Below are positions 35,235 through 43,261 of a stretch of DNA of 64,000 bases, piece after piece. The notes beneath the pieces are model-generated. The model saw only the letters and a list, made by a program, of their open reading frames with translations, was not told where the DNA came from and did no database searches. The DNA comes from Nesterenkonia lacusekhoensis (GTDB taxonomy: Bacteria; Actinomycetota; Actinomycetes; Actinomycetales; Micrococcaceae): assembly GCF_017876395.1 (NCBI RefSeq), contig NZ_JAGINX010000001.1, forward strand, positions 496,001 to 560,000, given 5' to 3'. How positions within the stretch are numbered: the stretch's first letter is position 1; each line of letters opens with the position of its first letter. A program made the position numbers and the translations under genes.

Positions 35235-36041
35235 ATGGCGATGAATCCTGATGGTGGCACAGCACGTAACACTCAGACCGGGGGCCTGCCCCGGGGAGAG
35301 CTGCTGGGCCGGTACCGCACCTACGAGCAGGCGCAGCAGGTGGTGGATCATCTCTCCTCCCAGGACTTCGACATCAAGCATCTGACCATCGTGGGCAATG
35401 ACCTGCGCTCGGTGGAGCACATCCGCAGCAGGCTCACCTACCCGCGGGTGGCCGGGGCCGGTGCCGCCCAGGGCGCACTCTTCGGCCTGTTCATCGGTCT
35501 GCTCATCTACCTGTTCAGCCCGGAGGCCCCGATGGCCAACCTGCTGCTCTCGGTGCTGATGGGTATGGGCATCTGGATGATCATGGGAGTGGTCGGCTTT
35601 GCCGTGCGCAAGGGCCGCGGCTTCGCCTCCTCCTCGCAGATGGTGGCCACCACCTTTGACATCGTCTGCGACTTCTCGGTCTCTGCCAAGGCTCGGCAGC
35701 TGGTCTCCGGGGCCGGGGTCTCCAGCGTGAGCGCCTCGGATGACCCCACCGGCGTGCGGCCTCCTGTGGGGCCGGCAGTGCCCTCGGGGAACCAGGGCGC
35801 GGGCGCAGAGGGCGAGAGTACGACGCCGCAGGGCCAGTCCGCGCGCCGCTCCGAGCGCGAGCCCACCGGCTACGAGAACCTTCCCGACGGCCGCCCGCGC
35901 TATGGCGTCCGCCTCTCCGAGGTGAAGAAGGACGAGCCGCAGGAGCAGCCCAGCGCTGATGCTGAGGCGCAGGAAGGCGAGGCGCCGGAGGGCGAGATCC
36001 CGGAGGGGCCGGCGTCGGACGAGGAGCGCCAGGAGCGCTGA
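35235..36041 (+). CDS. General stress protein 17M (YflT)-like membrane protein
   Basis: 268 aa. The N-terminal domain (about residues 22-60, LGRYRTYEQAQQVVDHL to HLTIVGNDLRSVEHI) matches the YflT/general stress protein 17M fold seen in actinobacterial stress proteins. Two membrane helices follow (ALFGLFIGLLIYLF and LLLSVLMGMGIWMIMGVVGFAV), then a disordered Pro/Glu/Gly-rich acidic tail of about 110 residues ending in GEIPEG-type repeats. Its molecular role is not known. Divergent from mrp with a leaderless promoter. Confidence 0.75.
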   Translation: MAMNPDGGTARNTQTGGLPRGELLGRYRTYEQAQQVVDHLSSQDFDIKHLTIVGNDLRSVEHIRSRLTYPRVAGAGAAQGALFGLFIGLLIYLFSPEAPMANLLLSVLMGMGIWMIMGVVGFAVRKGRGFASSSQMVATTFDIVCDFSVSAKARQLVSGAGVSSVSASDDPTGVRPPVGPAVPSGNQGAGAEGESTTPQGQSARRSEREPTGYENLPDGRPRYGVRLSEVKKDEPQEQPSADAEAQEGEAPEGEIPEGPASDEERQER

Positions 36042-36061
36042 GCAGAGACCGCTGGGATTTC

Positions 36062-36123
36062 TCTACCGGGACAGCGACATCCCACCCCAGCTGTGACGGC
36101 TGAGATGTCGCCGACCCGGTAGA
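36062..36123. repeat. Inverted-repeat element A
   Basis: 20-nt arms (36062-36081 and 36104-36123), 18 of 20 positions complementary, around a 22-nt centre. Right arm reads GATGTCGCCGACCCGGTAGA. Related copies occur at 56951-57014 and 57366-57428. Here it could also terminate the YflT-like gene. Confidence 0.6.
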
Positions 36124-36165
36124 AGAACGGCGGCAGAGATGAAGCAGAGCTGCAGCAGATATGAG

Positions 36166-36205
36166 AACGCCCCCAGGTCCGGCCGGAGCCGAGCCTGGGG
36201 GCGTT
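36166..36205. terminator. Terminator between the YflT-like and GlsB-like genes
   Basis: 12-bp perfect inverted repeat AACGCCCCCAGG (36166-36177) and its complement (36194-36205), 16-nt loop, between convergent genes. Confidence 0.65.
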
Positions 36206-36222
36206 GTCTCAGATGCAGCGGT

Positions 36223-36492
36223 TCAGGAGTTCACGCGACGACCGGTGATCAGTGACCAGAGGAAGGACACGATCACACCGCCGATGATCGCGAAGATCCA
36301 GGTGCCCAGGTCGAAGAAAGCGTCATTGACGTTGACTCCGAAGACTGCAGAAGCGATCCAACCGCCGAGCACGGCACCGAGCACGCCGGTGACCAGCGTG
36401 GCGATCATGCCGCCTGCGGGCTTGCGTGGGGCGATGGCACGAGCGATGGCGCCGGCGATCAGGCCTAGGATGAGCCAACCGATGATTCCCAT
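36223..36492 (-). CDS. GlsB/YeaQ/YmgE-family membrane protein
   Basis: 89-aa, three-helix protein related to transglycosylase-associated/stress proteins (GlsB, YeaQ). Glycine-rich repeats typical of the family: GWLILGLIAGAIARAI, GGMIATLVTGVLGAVLGGWIA and FAIIGGVIVSFLWSLI, ending in a basic tail. The ATG at 36492 is chosen because GAAGGAGG lies 8 nt upstream; an upstream in-frame ATG at 36579 would add 29 residues not found in the family. Confidence 0.88.
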   Translation of the reverse strand: MGIIGWLILGLIAGAIARAIAPRKPAGGMIATLVTGVLGAVLGGWIASAVFGVNVNDAFFDLGTWIFAIIGGVIVSFLWSLITGRRVNS

Positions 36493-36601
36493 GATGTGAG
36501 CCTCCTTCTCAGTCGCGTCGAACCGCTTTGGTCCGTACGGCCATCTTAGAGCCCACTCCCAGGTGATGGGGAGGGGCACGCGGCCACAGAATCACACGTG
36601 G

Positions 36602-38176
36602 TCAGGCCTGCAGGTCCGCCATCCAGCGCTCCACATCATCAGCGGTGCGCGGCAGGGCGGCCGATAGGTTCTCGGCGCCCTGCTCGGTCACCAGGATGTC
36701 GTCCTCGATGCGGACCCCGATGCCGCGGTACTCCTGCGGCACGGCGAGGTCCTCCTCCTTGAAGTAGAGGCCCGGTTCGATGGTGAAGACCATCCCCGGC
36801 TCCAGCACACCGTCGAGGTAGAGCTCGCGCTTGGCCTGGGCGCAGTCGTGGACGTCCAGCCCGAGATGGTGGCTGGTGCCGTGGGGCATCCAGCGCCGGT
36901 GGTGTTGACCCGCGGGGTCCAGCGCCTCCTCCACGCTGACCGGCAGCAGGCCCCAGCTGTCCAGGTGCTCGGCCAGGACCGCCACCGCCGCCTGGTGGAT
37001 CTCGCGGAAGCGGATGCCCGGCCTGACCGCCTCGAAGGCAGCATCGGCCGCTGCGAGCACCGCGTCGTAGATCTTCCGCTGGACCGGGCTGAAGGTGCCG
37101 GAGACCGGAAGAGTGCGTGTGATGTCTGCGGTGTGGAGGGAGTCGGCCTCGACGCCGGCGTCGAGCAGCAGCAGATCGCCGTCGCGGACCTCGCCGTTGT
37201 TGCGGATCCAGTGCAGGACGGTGGCGTTGTTGCCGCTGGCGGCGATGGTGTCATAGCCGAGGTCGTTGCCCTCCAGCCGGGCCCGGGCGAAGAAGGCTCC
37301 CTCCACGATCCGTTCGCCCCGGGTGCTGCCCACGGCGCGCGGCAGCGCCCGGACCACATCCTCGAAGCCGGCGATGGTGGCGTCCACCGAATGCCGCAGC
37401 TGCTCGATCTCCCAGCTGTCCTTGACCAGGCGAGACTCAGAGAGGAACTCGGCGACCTCGCCGTCGAAGCTGTCCGAGGCCTCCAGGTCCACTCCGGTGT
37501 TGATCCGGGAGGTGTCCACCAGGGCGTCCACGTCCAGATCGATCTCCCGCACCAGACGGATGCGGGTGCCGCCGACCTCCACCGCTCCGGCGTTCTTGGT
37601 CACCGCCACCTCCAGCTCGGACAGGTCGGCCGTACGCAGGCCCAGCCGCTGACGGAACTCCTCCAGCCCGGGGCGCGGACCGATCCAGAACTCGCCGTGG
37701 CGGGCGTCGGCATAGAACTCTTCGGTGTCCCGGCCGGCCATGGGCTTGAAGTAGAGCGTGGCCTCATGGTGGCCGCCGTCGTCGCCGGCTCCTTCCTCCG
37801 CCGGCTCCAGCACCAGCACCGCCGAGGGCTCATGGTCCAGGCCCAGACCGGTCAGATGGGCGAACGCCGAATGCGGACGGAAGCGGTAGTCGGTGTCGTT
37901 GGACCGAACCTTCAGCGGTCCGGCCGGAAGCACCAGGCGCTCACCGGGGAAGCGCTGCGAGAGCCGCCTGCGGCGTTCGGCGGCGAAGGCCGCGACCTCG
38001 TCCCGGCTGAACTCCTGCTGATCAGCGGGCGCCCACTGGGAGGCCATGAACTCTCTGAAGGCCTGGGAGGTGGGCCGCTGGGACCGGTTGCTGCCCCGGT
38101 CCTCCAGGTTCTGCTCCTCCAGGTTCTGCTCGTCTCCGGCCGCCTCGTCTGCTGGGTTCTGGTTCTCGGTGCTCAT
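36602..38176 (-). CDS. pepP: Xaa-Pro aminopeptidase (aminopeptidase P, M24B)
   Basis: Di-metal peptidase cleaving N-terminal residues before proline. After an N-terminal creatinase-like domain, the M24 pita-bread fold shows the ligands in LLDAGVEADS and TADITRTLPVSG (Asp, Asp), GTSHHLGLDVHD (His), TIEPGLYF (Glu) and GVRIEDDILVT (Glu). 524 aa; the first 40 residues are an acidic Asn/Glu-rich extension encoded partly by a 15-bp tandem repeat. Monocistronic, divergent from the PHP gene. Confidence 0.93.
   Translation of the reverse strand: MSTENQNPADEAAGDEQNLEEQNLEDRGSNRSQRPTSQAFREFMASQWAPADQQEFSRDEVAAFAAERRRRLSQRFPGERLVLPAGPLKVRSNDTDYRFRPHSAFAHLTGLGLDHEPSAVLVLEPAEEGAGDDGGHHEATLYFKPMAGRDTEEFYADARHGEFWIGPRPGLEEFRQRLGLRTADLSELEVAVTKNAGAVEVGGTRIRLVREIDLDVDALVDTSRINTGVDLEASDSFDGEVAEFLSESRLVKDSWEIEQLRHSVDATIAGFEDVVRALPRAVGSTRGERIVEGAFFARARLEGNDLGYDTIAASGNNATVLHWIRNNGEVRDGDLLLLDAGVEADSLHTADITRTLPVSGTFSPVQRKIYDAVLAAADAAFEAVRPGIRFREIHQAAVAVLAEHLDSWGLLPVSVEEALDPAGQHHRRWMPHGTSHHLGLDVHDCAQAKRELYLDGVLEPGMVFTIEPGLYFKEEDLAVPQEYRGIGVRIEDDILVTEQGAENLSAALPRTADDVERWMADLQA
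38100..38129. repeat. 15-bp tandem duplication in the pepP N-terminus
   Basis: TCCTCCAGGTTCTGC occurs twice in a row (38100-38114, 38115-38129), encoding the repeated QNLEE/QNLED in the acidic extension; in-frame. Confidence 0.8.
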
Positions 38177-38221
38177 AGCCCCCAGTTTTGCATGCGCCTG
38201 GGGAGTTCACGCCCCCACCGC

Positions 38222-38227
38222 TAGGCT
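38222..38227 (+). promoter_or_regulatory. Leaderless -10 (TAGGCT) of the PHP gene
   Basis: TAGGCT ends 7 nt before the ATG at 38235. Confidence 0.5.
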
Positions 38228-38234
38228 GAGAGGC

Positions 38235-39095
38235 ATGAGCTTCGACCTCCACGTCCACTCCGACATCTCGGACGGCACACAGCCGCCGGCCGAGGTGGTC
38301 GCCGCGGCCAAGCGGGCCGGGCTGCAGGGCATGGCGCTGACCGACCATGACACCACCGCGGGGTGGGGTGAGGCCGTCCGCGCCGCCCAGGAGCATCAGA
38401 TCCTGGTCATCCCCGGCATGGAGATCACCACGCTGACCGAGGACGGCATCAGCGTCCACCTGCTCAGCTACCTCCACGATCCGGCCCACCCGGGGCTCTC
38501 CGCGGCCATCCGCGGGGCGCGGCAGGGGCGCCAGCAGCGTGCCCGGGCCATGGTGGAACGGCTGGGCCATGATTTCCCGATCACTTGGGAAGCCGTCGAG
38601 GCCCAGGTCAGCGACGGGGCCACCATCGGGCGTCCGCACCTGGCCGATGCGCTGGTGGCCGCAGGAGTGGTGCTCGACCGGCAGCAGGCCTTCGACCGGC
38701 TGCTGCACCGCAGCTCCCCCTACTACGTCAGCCAACAGAACATCCACCCGATCGAGGCCATCCGGCTGGTCTCCGCCGCCGGGGGAGTGCCGGTCATCGC
38801 TCACGCGATGGCCTCGACCCGCGGCCGCACCGTCAGCGGCGAGCAGCTGGAGGAGATGATCGAGGCCGGACTGGCCGGCGTCGAGGTCTGGCACCGCGAC
38901 AACCCGGAGGAGGGACGCCAGCGGCTGCTGGAGCTGGCGCGACGTCACGAGCTGCTGACCACCGGATCCTCGGACTACCACGGCACGGGCAAGCCCAACC
39001 TCCTGGGCGAGAACACCACGGACCTGCACACGGTGGAGCAGCTGCTGGAACGGGCCACGGGTTCCACTCCGGCAGGGACGCTGCCGCTATACTGA
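38235..39095 (+). CDS. PHP-domain phosphoesterase (TrpH/RNase AM-like)
   Basis: Metal-dependent PHP hydrolase; relatives include 3',5'-nucleoside bisphosphate phosphatase and 5'-3' exoribonuclease RNase AM (YciV). Metal motifs: DLHVHSDISDG near the N-terminus, LTDHDT, VIPGMEIT, VIAHAMA and the C-terminal SSDYHG. 286 aa. The start at 38235 is chosen because the family begins right before the first DLHVHS strand and a leaderless -10 precedes it; the frame is open further upstream but would overlap pepP. Confidence 0.9.
   Translation: MSFDLHVHSDISDGTQPPAEVVAAAKRAGLQGMALTDHDTTAGWGEAVRAAQEHQILVIPGMEITTLTEDGISVHLLSYLHDPAHPGLSAAIRGARQGRQQRARAMVERLGHDFPITWEAVEAQVSDGATIGRPHLADALVAAGVVLDRQQAFDRLLHRSSPYYVSQQNIHPIEAIRLVSAAGGVPVIAHAMASTRGRTVSGEQLEEMIEAGLAGVEVWHRDNPEEGRQRLLELARRHELLTTGSSDYHGTGKPNLLGENTTDLHTVEQLLERATGSTPAGTLPLY
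39088..39093 (+). promoter_or_regulatory. Leaderless -10 (TATACT) of the TetR gene
   Basis: TATACT overlaps the end of the PHP gene, 7 nt before the ATG at 39101. Confidence 0.5.
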
Positions 39096-39100
39096 CCGCT

Positions 39101-39760
39101 ATGTCAGAACAGACGGACAGGTCATCGGAGCCGACAGCCGTGACCCAGCGGGCCAAACGTCTGCCCCGGGAGCAGCGGCGTCATCAGCTGCTGGACTGCG
39201 CGCTGAAGGTCTTCGTGGCCCAGGGTTATCACAACGCCTCCATGGATGACATCGCCGAGGTGGCGCAGGTCTCCAAGCCGGTGCTCTACCAGCACTTCCC
39301 AGGCAAGCACGAGCTCTTCCTGGACCTGCTGGAGACCCACCTGGGGCAGCTGGAGGAGATGCTCACCGCTGCGCTGGCCTCCACCGAGGACAACAAGGAG
39401 CGGGTCTCGGCCACGATGACCGCCTTCTTCGAGTTCATCGACCGCGAGGACGAGGCCTACCGGCTGATCTTCGCCTCCGGCATGGACAACGACGACGCCG
39501 TCAGCCTCCGCATGGGGCGCTTCCACGACGCGGTGGCCGGGGCGATCGCCGAGGTGATCGCCGATGACACCGGGCAGCCGATGGCAGAGGCCACACTGCT
39601 GGGCCACGGACTGATCGGCATGGTGCTCTCCGGAGCCCGCCACTGGAGCCGACTGTCGGAGCGGCCGGGCCTGGAGGTCTCCTCACAGCTGACCTCGCGT
39701 TTGGCTTGGCGAGGAATTTCGGGCTTCCCCAAGGAGTCGGAAGGGCCTGAGCCAGGATGA
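39101..39760 (+). CDS. TetR-family transcriptional regulator
   Basis: 219 aa. HTH in SMDDIAEVAQVSKPVLYQHF near residues 46-65, then the alpha-helical ligand-binding domain. The helix-turn-helix is preceded by a basic N-terminus (RAKRLPREQRRHQL). In related actinobacteria a TetR gene of this kind precedes DUF3107 and a DEAD-box helicase. A perfect short palindrome directly follows the stop codon (39761-39775) and could be its own operator in front of the DUF3107-helicase unit. Confidence 0.88.
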   Translation: MSEQTDRSSEPTAVTQRAKRLPREQRRHQLLDCALKVFVAQGYHNASMDDIAEVAQVSKPVLYQHFPGKHELFLDLLETHLGQLEEMLTAALASTEDNKERVSATMTAFFEFIDREDEAYRLIFASGMDNDDAVSLRMGRFHDAVAGAIAEVIADDTGQPMAEATLLGHGLIGMVLSGARHWSRLSERPGLEVSSQLTSRLAWRGISGFPKESEGPEPG

Positions 39761-39775
39761 ACCGATAGTATCGGT
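39761..39775. promoter_or_regulatory. Palindrome ACCGATA-G-TATCGGT upstream of DUF3107
   Basis: Perfect 7-1-7 inverted repeat immediately after the TetR stop. It contains TAGTAT (39767-39772), a possible -10 for the downstream unit, which would have a leader of about 115 nt. Confidence 0.45.
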
Positions 39776-39894
39776 CGGGATGGATCTGCCGCGGCGCCCT
39801 GACGACGGATCAGCTGATCCCTCAGATCAGAGATGACGGCGCCTCTGACGCGGCAGCCTCCGCCAGACCGGCACAGTTCTCTTGAAGGAGTGGC

Positions 39895-40131
39895 ATGGAA
39901 GTACGTATCGGAGTGCAGCACGTCTCCCGCGAGATCGTCGTCGAGACCGACGCGAAGCCCGAGGACGTCGAGAAGACCGTCACAGAGGCGTTTGAGAGCG
40001 GCAAGACCCTGCTCACCCTTGAGGACCGCCGCGAGAAGAAGATCGTGGTGCCGGTGTCCTCCATCGGATACGTGGAGATCGGATCCGACACCAAGCAGAC
40101 CGTGGGCTTCGCCGCCGCGGTCAACGGATGA
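39895..40131 (+). CDS. DUF3107 domain-containing protein
   Basis: 78-aa actinobacterial protein of unknown function: MEVRIGVQHVSREIVVETD, then a short helix and VVPVSSIGYVEIGS, matching DUF3107, predicted to bind ATP or partner proteins in some databases but not characterised. GAAGGAG (39882-39888) supports the ATG. The stop overlaps the helicase ATG (ATGA). Confidence 0.9.
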   Translation: MEVRIGVQHVSREIVVETDAKPEDVEKTVTEAFESGKTLLTLEDRREKKIVVPVSSIGYVEIGSDTKQTVGFAAAVNG

Positions 40132-41759
40132 AAGACCTTATGACTGAATCTGCAGAGAAGACCGAAGACACCGTCCAGCCTGTGGCTGAGGTGACCTTCG
40201 CGGACTTCAACGTCCGCCCCGAGATCGTCGAGGCGCTCGCCGAGAAGGGGATCAGGACTCCGTTCCCGATCCAGGCAGAGACCCTGCCGATCGCGCTGGG
40301 CGGCTACGACATCATCGGCCAGGCCAAGACCGGAACCGGCAAGACGCTGGGCTTCGGCATCCCCGCCATCCAGCGGGTGACCACCCCCGACGACGCCGGC
40401 TACGAGGATCTTCCCGTGCCCGGTGCTCCGCAGGCGCTCATCGTGGCGCCCACCCGTGAGCTCGCCGTGCAGGTGGCCGAGGACCTCAAGGTCGCCGGCT
40501 CCAAGCGCGGCATCAGGATCGCCACCATCTACGGCGGCCGGGCCTATGAGCCCCAGATCGAGGAGCTCGAGCGCGGCGTGGAGATCGTGGTCGGCACCCC
40601 CGGGCGGCTGATCGACCTTCACCGGCAGCGCTACCTGAAGCTGAAGAACGTCAACATCGTGGTCCTCGATGAGGCTGACGAGATGCTCGACCTCGGCTTC
40701 CTGCCCGACGTGGAGAAGATCCTGGCCGCCGTGCCGGAGATCGGCCGTCAGACCATGCTGTTCTCGGCCACCATGCCGGGCCCGGTGGTCTCCATGGCCC
40801 GCCGCTACATGACCAAGCCGACCCACATCCATGCCGCTGACCCGGATGATGAGGGCCGGACCAAGAAGGACATCCGGCAGGTCATCTACCGCGCCCACCA
40901 CCTGGACAAGGATGAGGTCATCGCCCGCATCCTCCAGGCCGAGGGCCGCGGTCGGACCATCGTGTTCACCAAGACCAAGCGCCAGGCGGACAAGCTCTCC
41001 GCCGAGCTGCAGTCCCGCGGATTCGCCGCAGGTGCGATCCACGGAGACCTCGGCCAGGGCGCACGCGAGCAGGCGCTGCGGGCCTTCCGCACGGAGAAGA
41101 TCGACGTGCTGGTGGCCACCGACGTGGCTGCCCGCGGCATCGACGTCACCGATGTCACTCACGTGATCAACCTGACCTGCCCCGATGACGAGAACACCTA
41201 TCTGCACCGCGTGGGCCGCACCGGCCGTGCGGGTCAGAAAGGCACCGCGGTCACGTTCGTGGACTGGGAAGACGTCCAGAAGTGGAAGCTGATCGACAAG
41301 GCCCTCGGCCTGGGTGTTCCGGAGCCGGTGGAGACCTATTCCTCGTCTCCGCACCTCTTCGAGGACCTGGACATCCCTAAGGGGACCAAGGGCCGGCTGC
41401 CGCGCCATAAGCGCTCCAAGGCCGGCCTCGATGCCGAGGAGCTCGAGGACCTGGGCGGACCCGGAGACAAGAAGAGCGACGGCGGCCGCGGAGATCGCAA
41501 CGGTGGTCGCAGCGGAGGCGGCCGGTCCAACGGCGGTCGCAGCCGAAACCGCAGCCGCACCCGCTCGGGTGAGGGCGCGTCCTCCGGCGGAGGCGAGAAG
41601 GCATCGGCCGGCCAGCGTTCGGGCGGTCGGAGCTCGGGAGGTCAGAGCTCCGGAGGCCAGGGCGCCGGCAGCGGGAGCCAGCGCAGGCGCCGTCGTCGTC
41701 GTTCCGGCGGGGGCGGTTCAGGCTCGTCTCAGGGCGGCGGCTCCTCCAGCGACAGCTGA
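40128..41759 (+). CDS. DEAD-box ATP-dependent RNA helicase
   Basis: RNA helicase probably acting in RNA turnover, ribosome assembly or cold adaptation. Q motif (FADFNV...PFPIQ), motif I AKTGTGKT, Ia PTRELA, II DEAD in VLDEADEML, III SATMP, V RGIDV and VI HRVGRTGRAG are all present. The last 110 residues are an Arg/Gly/Ser-rich, basic low-complexity tail, usual for RNA-binding members. 543 aa. ATG 40128 is coupled to DUF3107; an in-frame ATG at 40140 would remove four residues. Confidence 0.94.
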   Translation: MKDLMTESAEKTEDTVQPVAEVTFADFNVRPEIVEALAEKGIRTPFPIQAETLPIALGGYDIIGQAKTGTGKTLGFGIPAIQRVTTPDDAGYEDLPVPGAPQALIVAPTRELAVQVAEDLKVAGSKRGIRIATIYGGRAYEPQIEELERGVEIVVGTPGRLIDLHRQRYLKLKNVNIVVLDEADEMLDLGFLPDVEKILAAVPEIGRQTMLFSATMPGPVVSMARRYMTKPTHIHAADPDDEGRTKKDIRQVIYRAHHLDKDEVIARILQAEGRGRTIVFTKTKRQADKLSAELQSRGFAAGAIHGDLGQGAREQALRAFRTEKIDVLVATDVAARGIDVTDVTHVINLTCPDDENTYLHRVGRTGRAGQKGTAVTFVDWEDVQKWKLIDKALGLGVPEPVETYSSSPHLFEDLDIPKGTKGRLPRHKRSKAGLDAEELEDLGGPGDKKSDGGRGDRNGGRSGGGRSNGGRSRNRSRTRSGEGASSGGGEKASAGQRSGGRSSGGQSSGGQGAGSGSQRRRRRRRSGGGGSGSSQGGGSSSDS

Positions 41760-41773
41760 CCCATAGACCCAAG

Positions 41774-42706
41774 GTGGAGCATGCTGTCTTCGACCCTGAG
41801 GGTCGCAATCTGGTGCTCGAGGGGGACAACCTCGAAGTGTTGCCGGCGCTGCCGGATGAGACGTTCGCGATGATCTATCTGGACCCGCCCTTCAACACGG
41901 GGCGGGCCCAGCGTCGCGTCGAGACCACCGGCGCGCGCCGTCAGGACGGCACCGGGGACCGTGTGGGCTTCGGCGGGCGCAGCTACCAGACGGTGCGCAC
42001 GCTGCTGGCCACCTATGACGACTCCTTCACCGACTACTGGGAGTTCTTGGAGCCCCGGCTCCTGGAGGCCTGGCGGCTGCTGAAGGACACCGGCACGCTG
42101 TATCTGCACCTGGACTACCGCGAGGTGCACTACGCCAAAGTGATGCTGGATGTGCTCTTCGGCCGCGAGTGCTTCCTCAACGAGATCATCTGGGCCTATG
42201 ACTACGGCGGGCGCACCAAGAAGCGCTGGCCCACCAAGCACGACACCATCCTGGTCTACGTCAAGAACCCGGAGACCTACTACTTCGACTCTGAGACGGT
42301 GGACCGGGAGCCCTATATGGCCCCTGGCCTGGTCACTCCGGAGAAGGCGGCCCGCGGCAAGCTGCCCACCGATGTCTGGTGGCATACGATCGTCTCGCCC
42401 ACAGGCCGGGAGAAGACCGGCTATCCCACCCAGAAGCCGTTGGGCCTGCTGAGACGCATGGTCCAGGCCTCCTCCCGAGAGGGGGACTGGGTGCTGGACT
42501 TCTTCGCCGGCTCCGGCACGCTGGGGGAGGTGGCCGCATCCTCCGGGCGTCGGTTCGTCTGCATCGACTCCTCTGCGCATGCTCTGGAGGTCATGGAGCA
42601 GCGCCTGGGCGAGCATGCCCAGGTGCGCCGGGCAGATCAGCCCCAGACCGCCCCTGTGGAGAACCGCCGACGCCGGCCTCAGGGCTCTTTTAGAGTGGGG
42701 GAGTGA
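41774..42706 (+). CDS. Orphan site-specific DNA methyltransferase (beta-class, N6-A or N4-C)
   Basis: SAM-dependent DNA methylase. Motif IV DPPF at residues 37-40 comes before motif I FAGSGT at 244-249, the order of beta-class enzymes. The region EIIWAYDYGGRTKKRWPTKHDTILVY resembles type III Mod and CcrM-like enzymes. 310 aa, close to the minimal catalytic size, so any target-recognition insert is small. No restriction or second modification gene lies nearby; it sits between a DEAD-box helicase and a prepilin peptidase. GTG start with no ribosome site, possibly leaderless (CATAGA 6 nt upstream). Target sequence unknown. Confidence 0.88.
   Translation: MEHAVFDPEGRNLVLEGDNLEVLPALPDETFAMIYLDPPFNTGRAQRRVETTGARRQDGTGDRVGFGGRSYQTVRTLLATYDDSFTDYWEFLEPRLLEAWRLLKDTGTLYLHLDYREVHYAKVMLDVLFGRECFLNEIIWAYDYGGRTKKRWPTKHDTILVYVKNPETYYFDSETVDREPYMAPGLVTPEKAARGKLPTDVWWHTIVSPTGREKTGYPTQKPLGLLRRMVQASSREGDWVLDFFAGSGTLGEVAASSGRRFVCIDSSAHALEVMEQRLGEHAQVRRADQPQTAPVENRRRRPQGSFRVGE
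42691..42696 (+). promoter_or_regulatory. Leaderless -10 (TAGAGT) of the prepilin peptidase gene
   Basis: TAGAGT inside the methyltransferase 3' end, 6 nt before the GTG at 42703. Confidence 0.45.
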
Positions 42707-43218
42707 TCCCTCTCCTCGGCGACCTGCTCACCGGAGGCGGCGCCGCGGAGCTCACAGCCGCGGTGCTGCTTCTGCTCGGTGGTGCGGTATTTCTGATCTG
42801 TGCACTTGTGCTGGCGCTCATCGATCTGCGCGAGCACCGGCTGCCCAACCGCATCATCTACCCCTGGGCGCTGTTCACGCTGGCACTTCTGCCGCTGCTG
42901 GGCCTGCTCCTCGGGGACGGTTCAGCAGTGCTGCGTGCTGTCGCCGCCGGGCTGACCTGGGCGCTGGTCTTTCTGGGGATCCGGCTGGTGCACCCGCCGT
43001 CGTTGGGCATGGGGGATGTGAAGCTCGTGTTGGTCTTGGGCGTCTACGCCGGGTTTCTCGGCTGGTCCGCTGTGGGCGCGGCCGTTGTGCTCTCCTGTCT
43101 GAGCGGAGGGTTGGTCTCGGCCGTCCTGCTGGTCACCCGGCGGGCCTCTCGGCATACAGCCATCCCGTTCGGCCCGTTCCTGCTGCTCGGAACCGGCTTG
43201 GCGCTGCTGCTGAGCTGA
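42703..43218 (+). CDS. A24-family prepilin peptidase
   Basis: Membrane aspartic peptidase that cleaves type IV prepilin-like leaders. The two catalytic Asp motifs are present: ALIDLREHRLPN and GMGDVKL. 171 aa with about six membrane segments, so it is the short form lacking the N-terminal methylase domain of PilD. No pilin or tad genes lie in the window, so its substrates must be encoded elsewhere. GTG start overlaps the methyltransferase stop (GTGA). Confidence 0.9.
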   Translation: MIPLLGDLLTGGGAAELTAAVLLLLGGAVFLICALVLALIDLREHRLPNRIIYPWALFTLALLPLLGLLLGDGSAVLRAVAAGLTWALVFLGIRLVHPPSLGMGDVKLVLVLGVYAGFLGWSAVGAAVVLSCLSGGLVSAVLLVTRRASRHTAIPFGPFLLLGTGLALLLS

Positions 43219-43249
43219 GCCGGTCCCGGTCCATCTCCTGCAGATCCGC

Positions 43250-43255
43250 TAACGT
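43250..43255 (+). promoter_or_regulatory. Leaderless -10 (TAACGT) of the Nudix gene
   Basis: TAACGT ends 6 nt before the GTG at 43262. Confidence 0.5.
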
Positions 43256-43261
43256 GGGGCC

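Noticed and set aside
38585-39100. Upstream extension of the TetR frame to 391 aa
   Set aside because: It lies in the PHP gene in another frame and is Arg/Gly/Ala-rich; the ATG at 39101 has a leaderless promoter.
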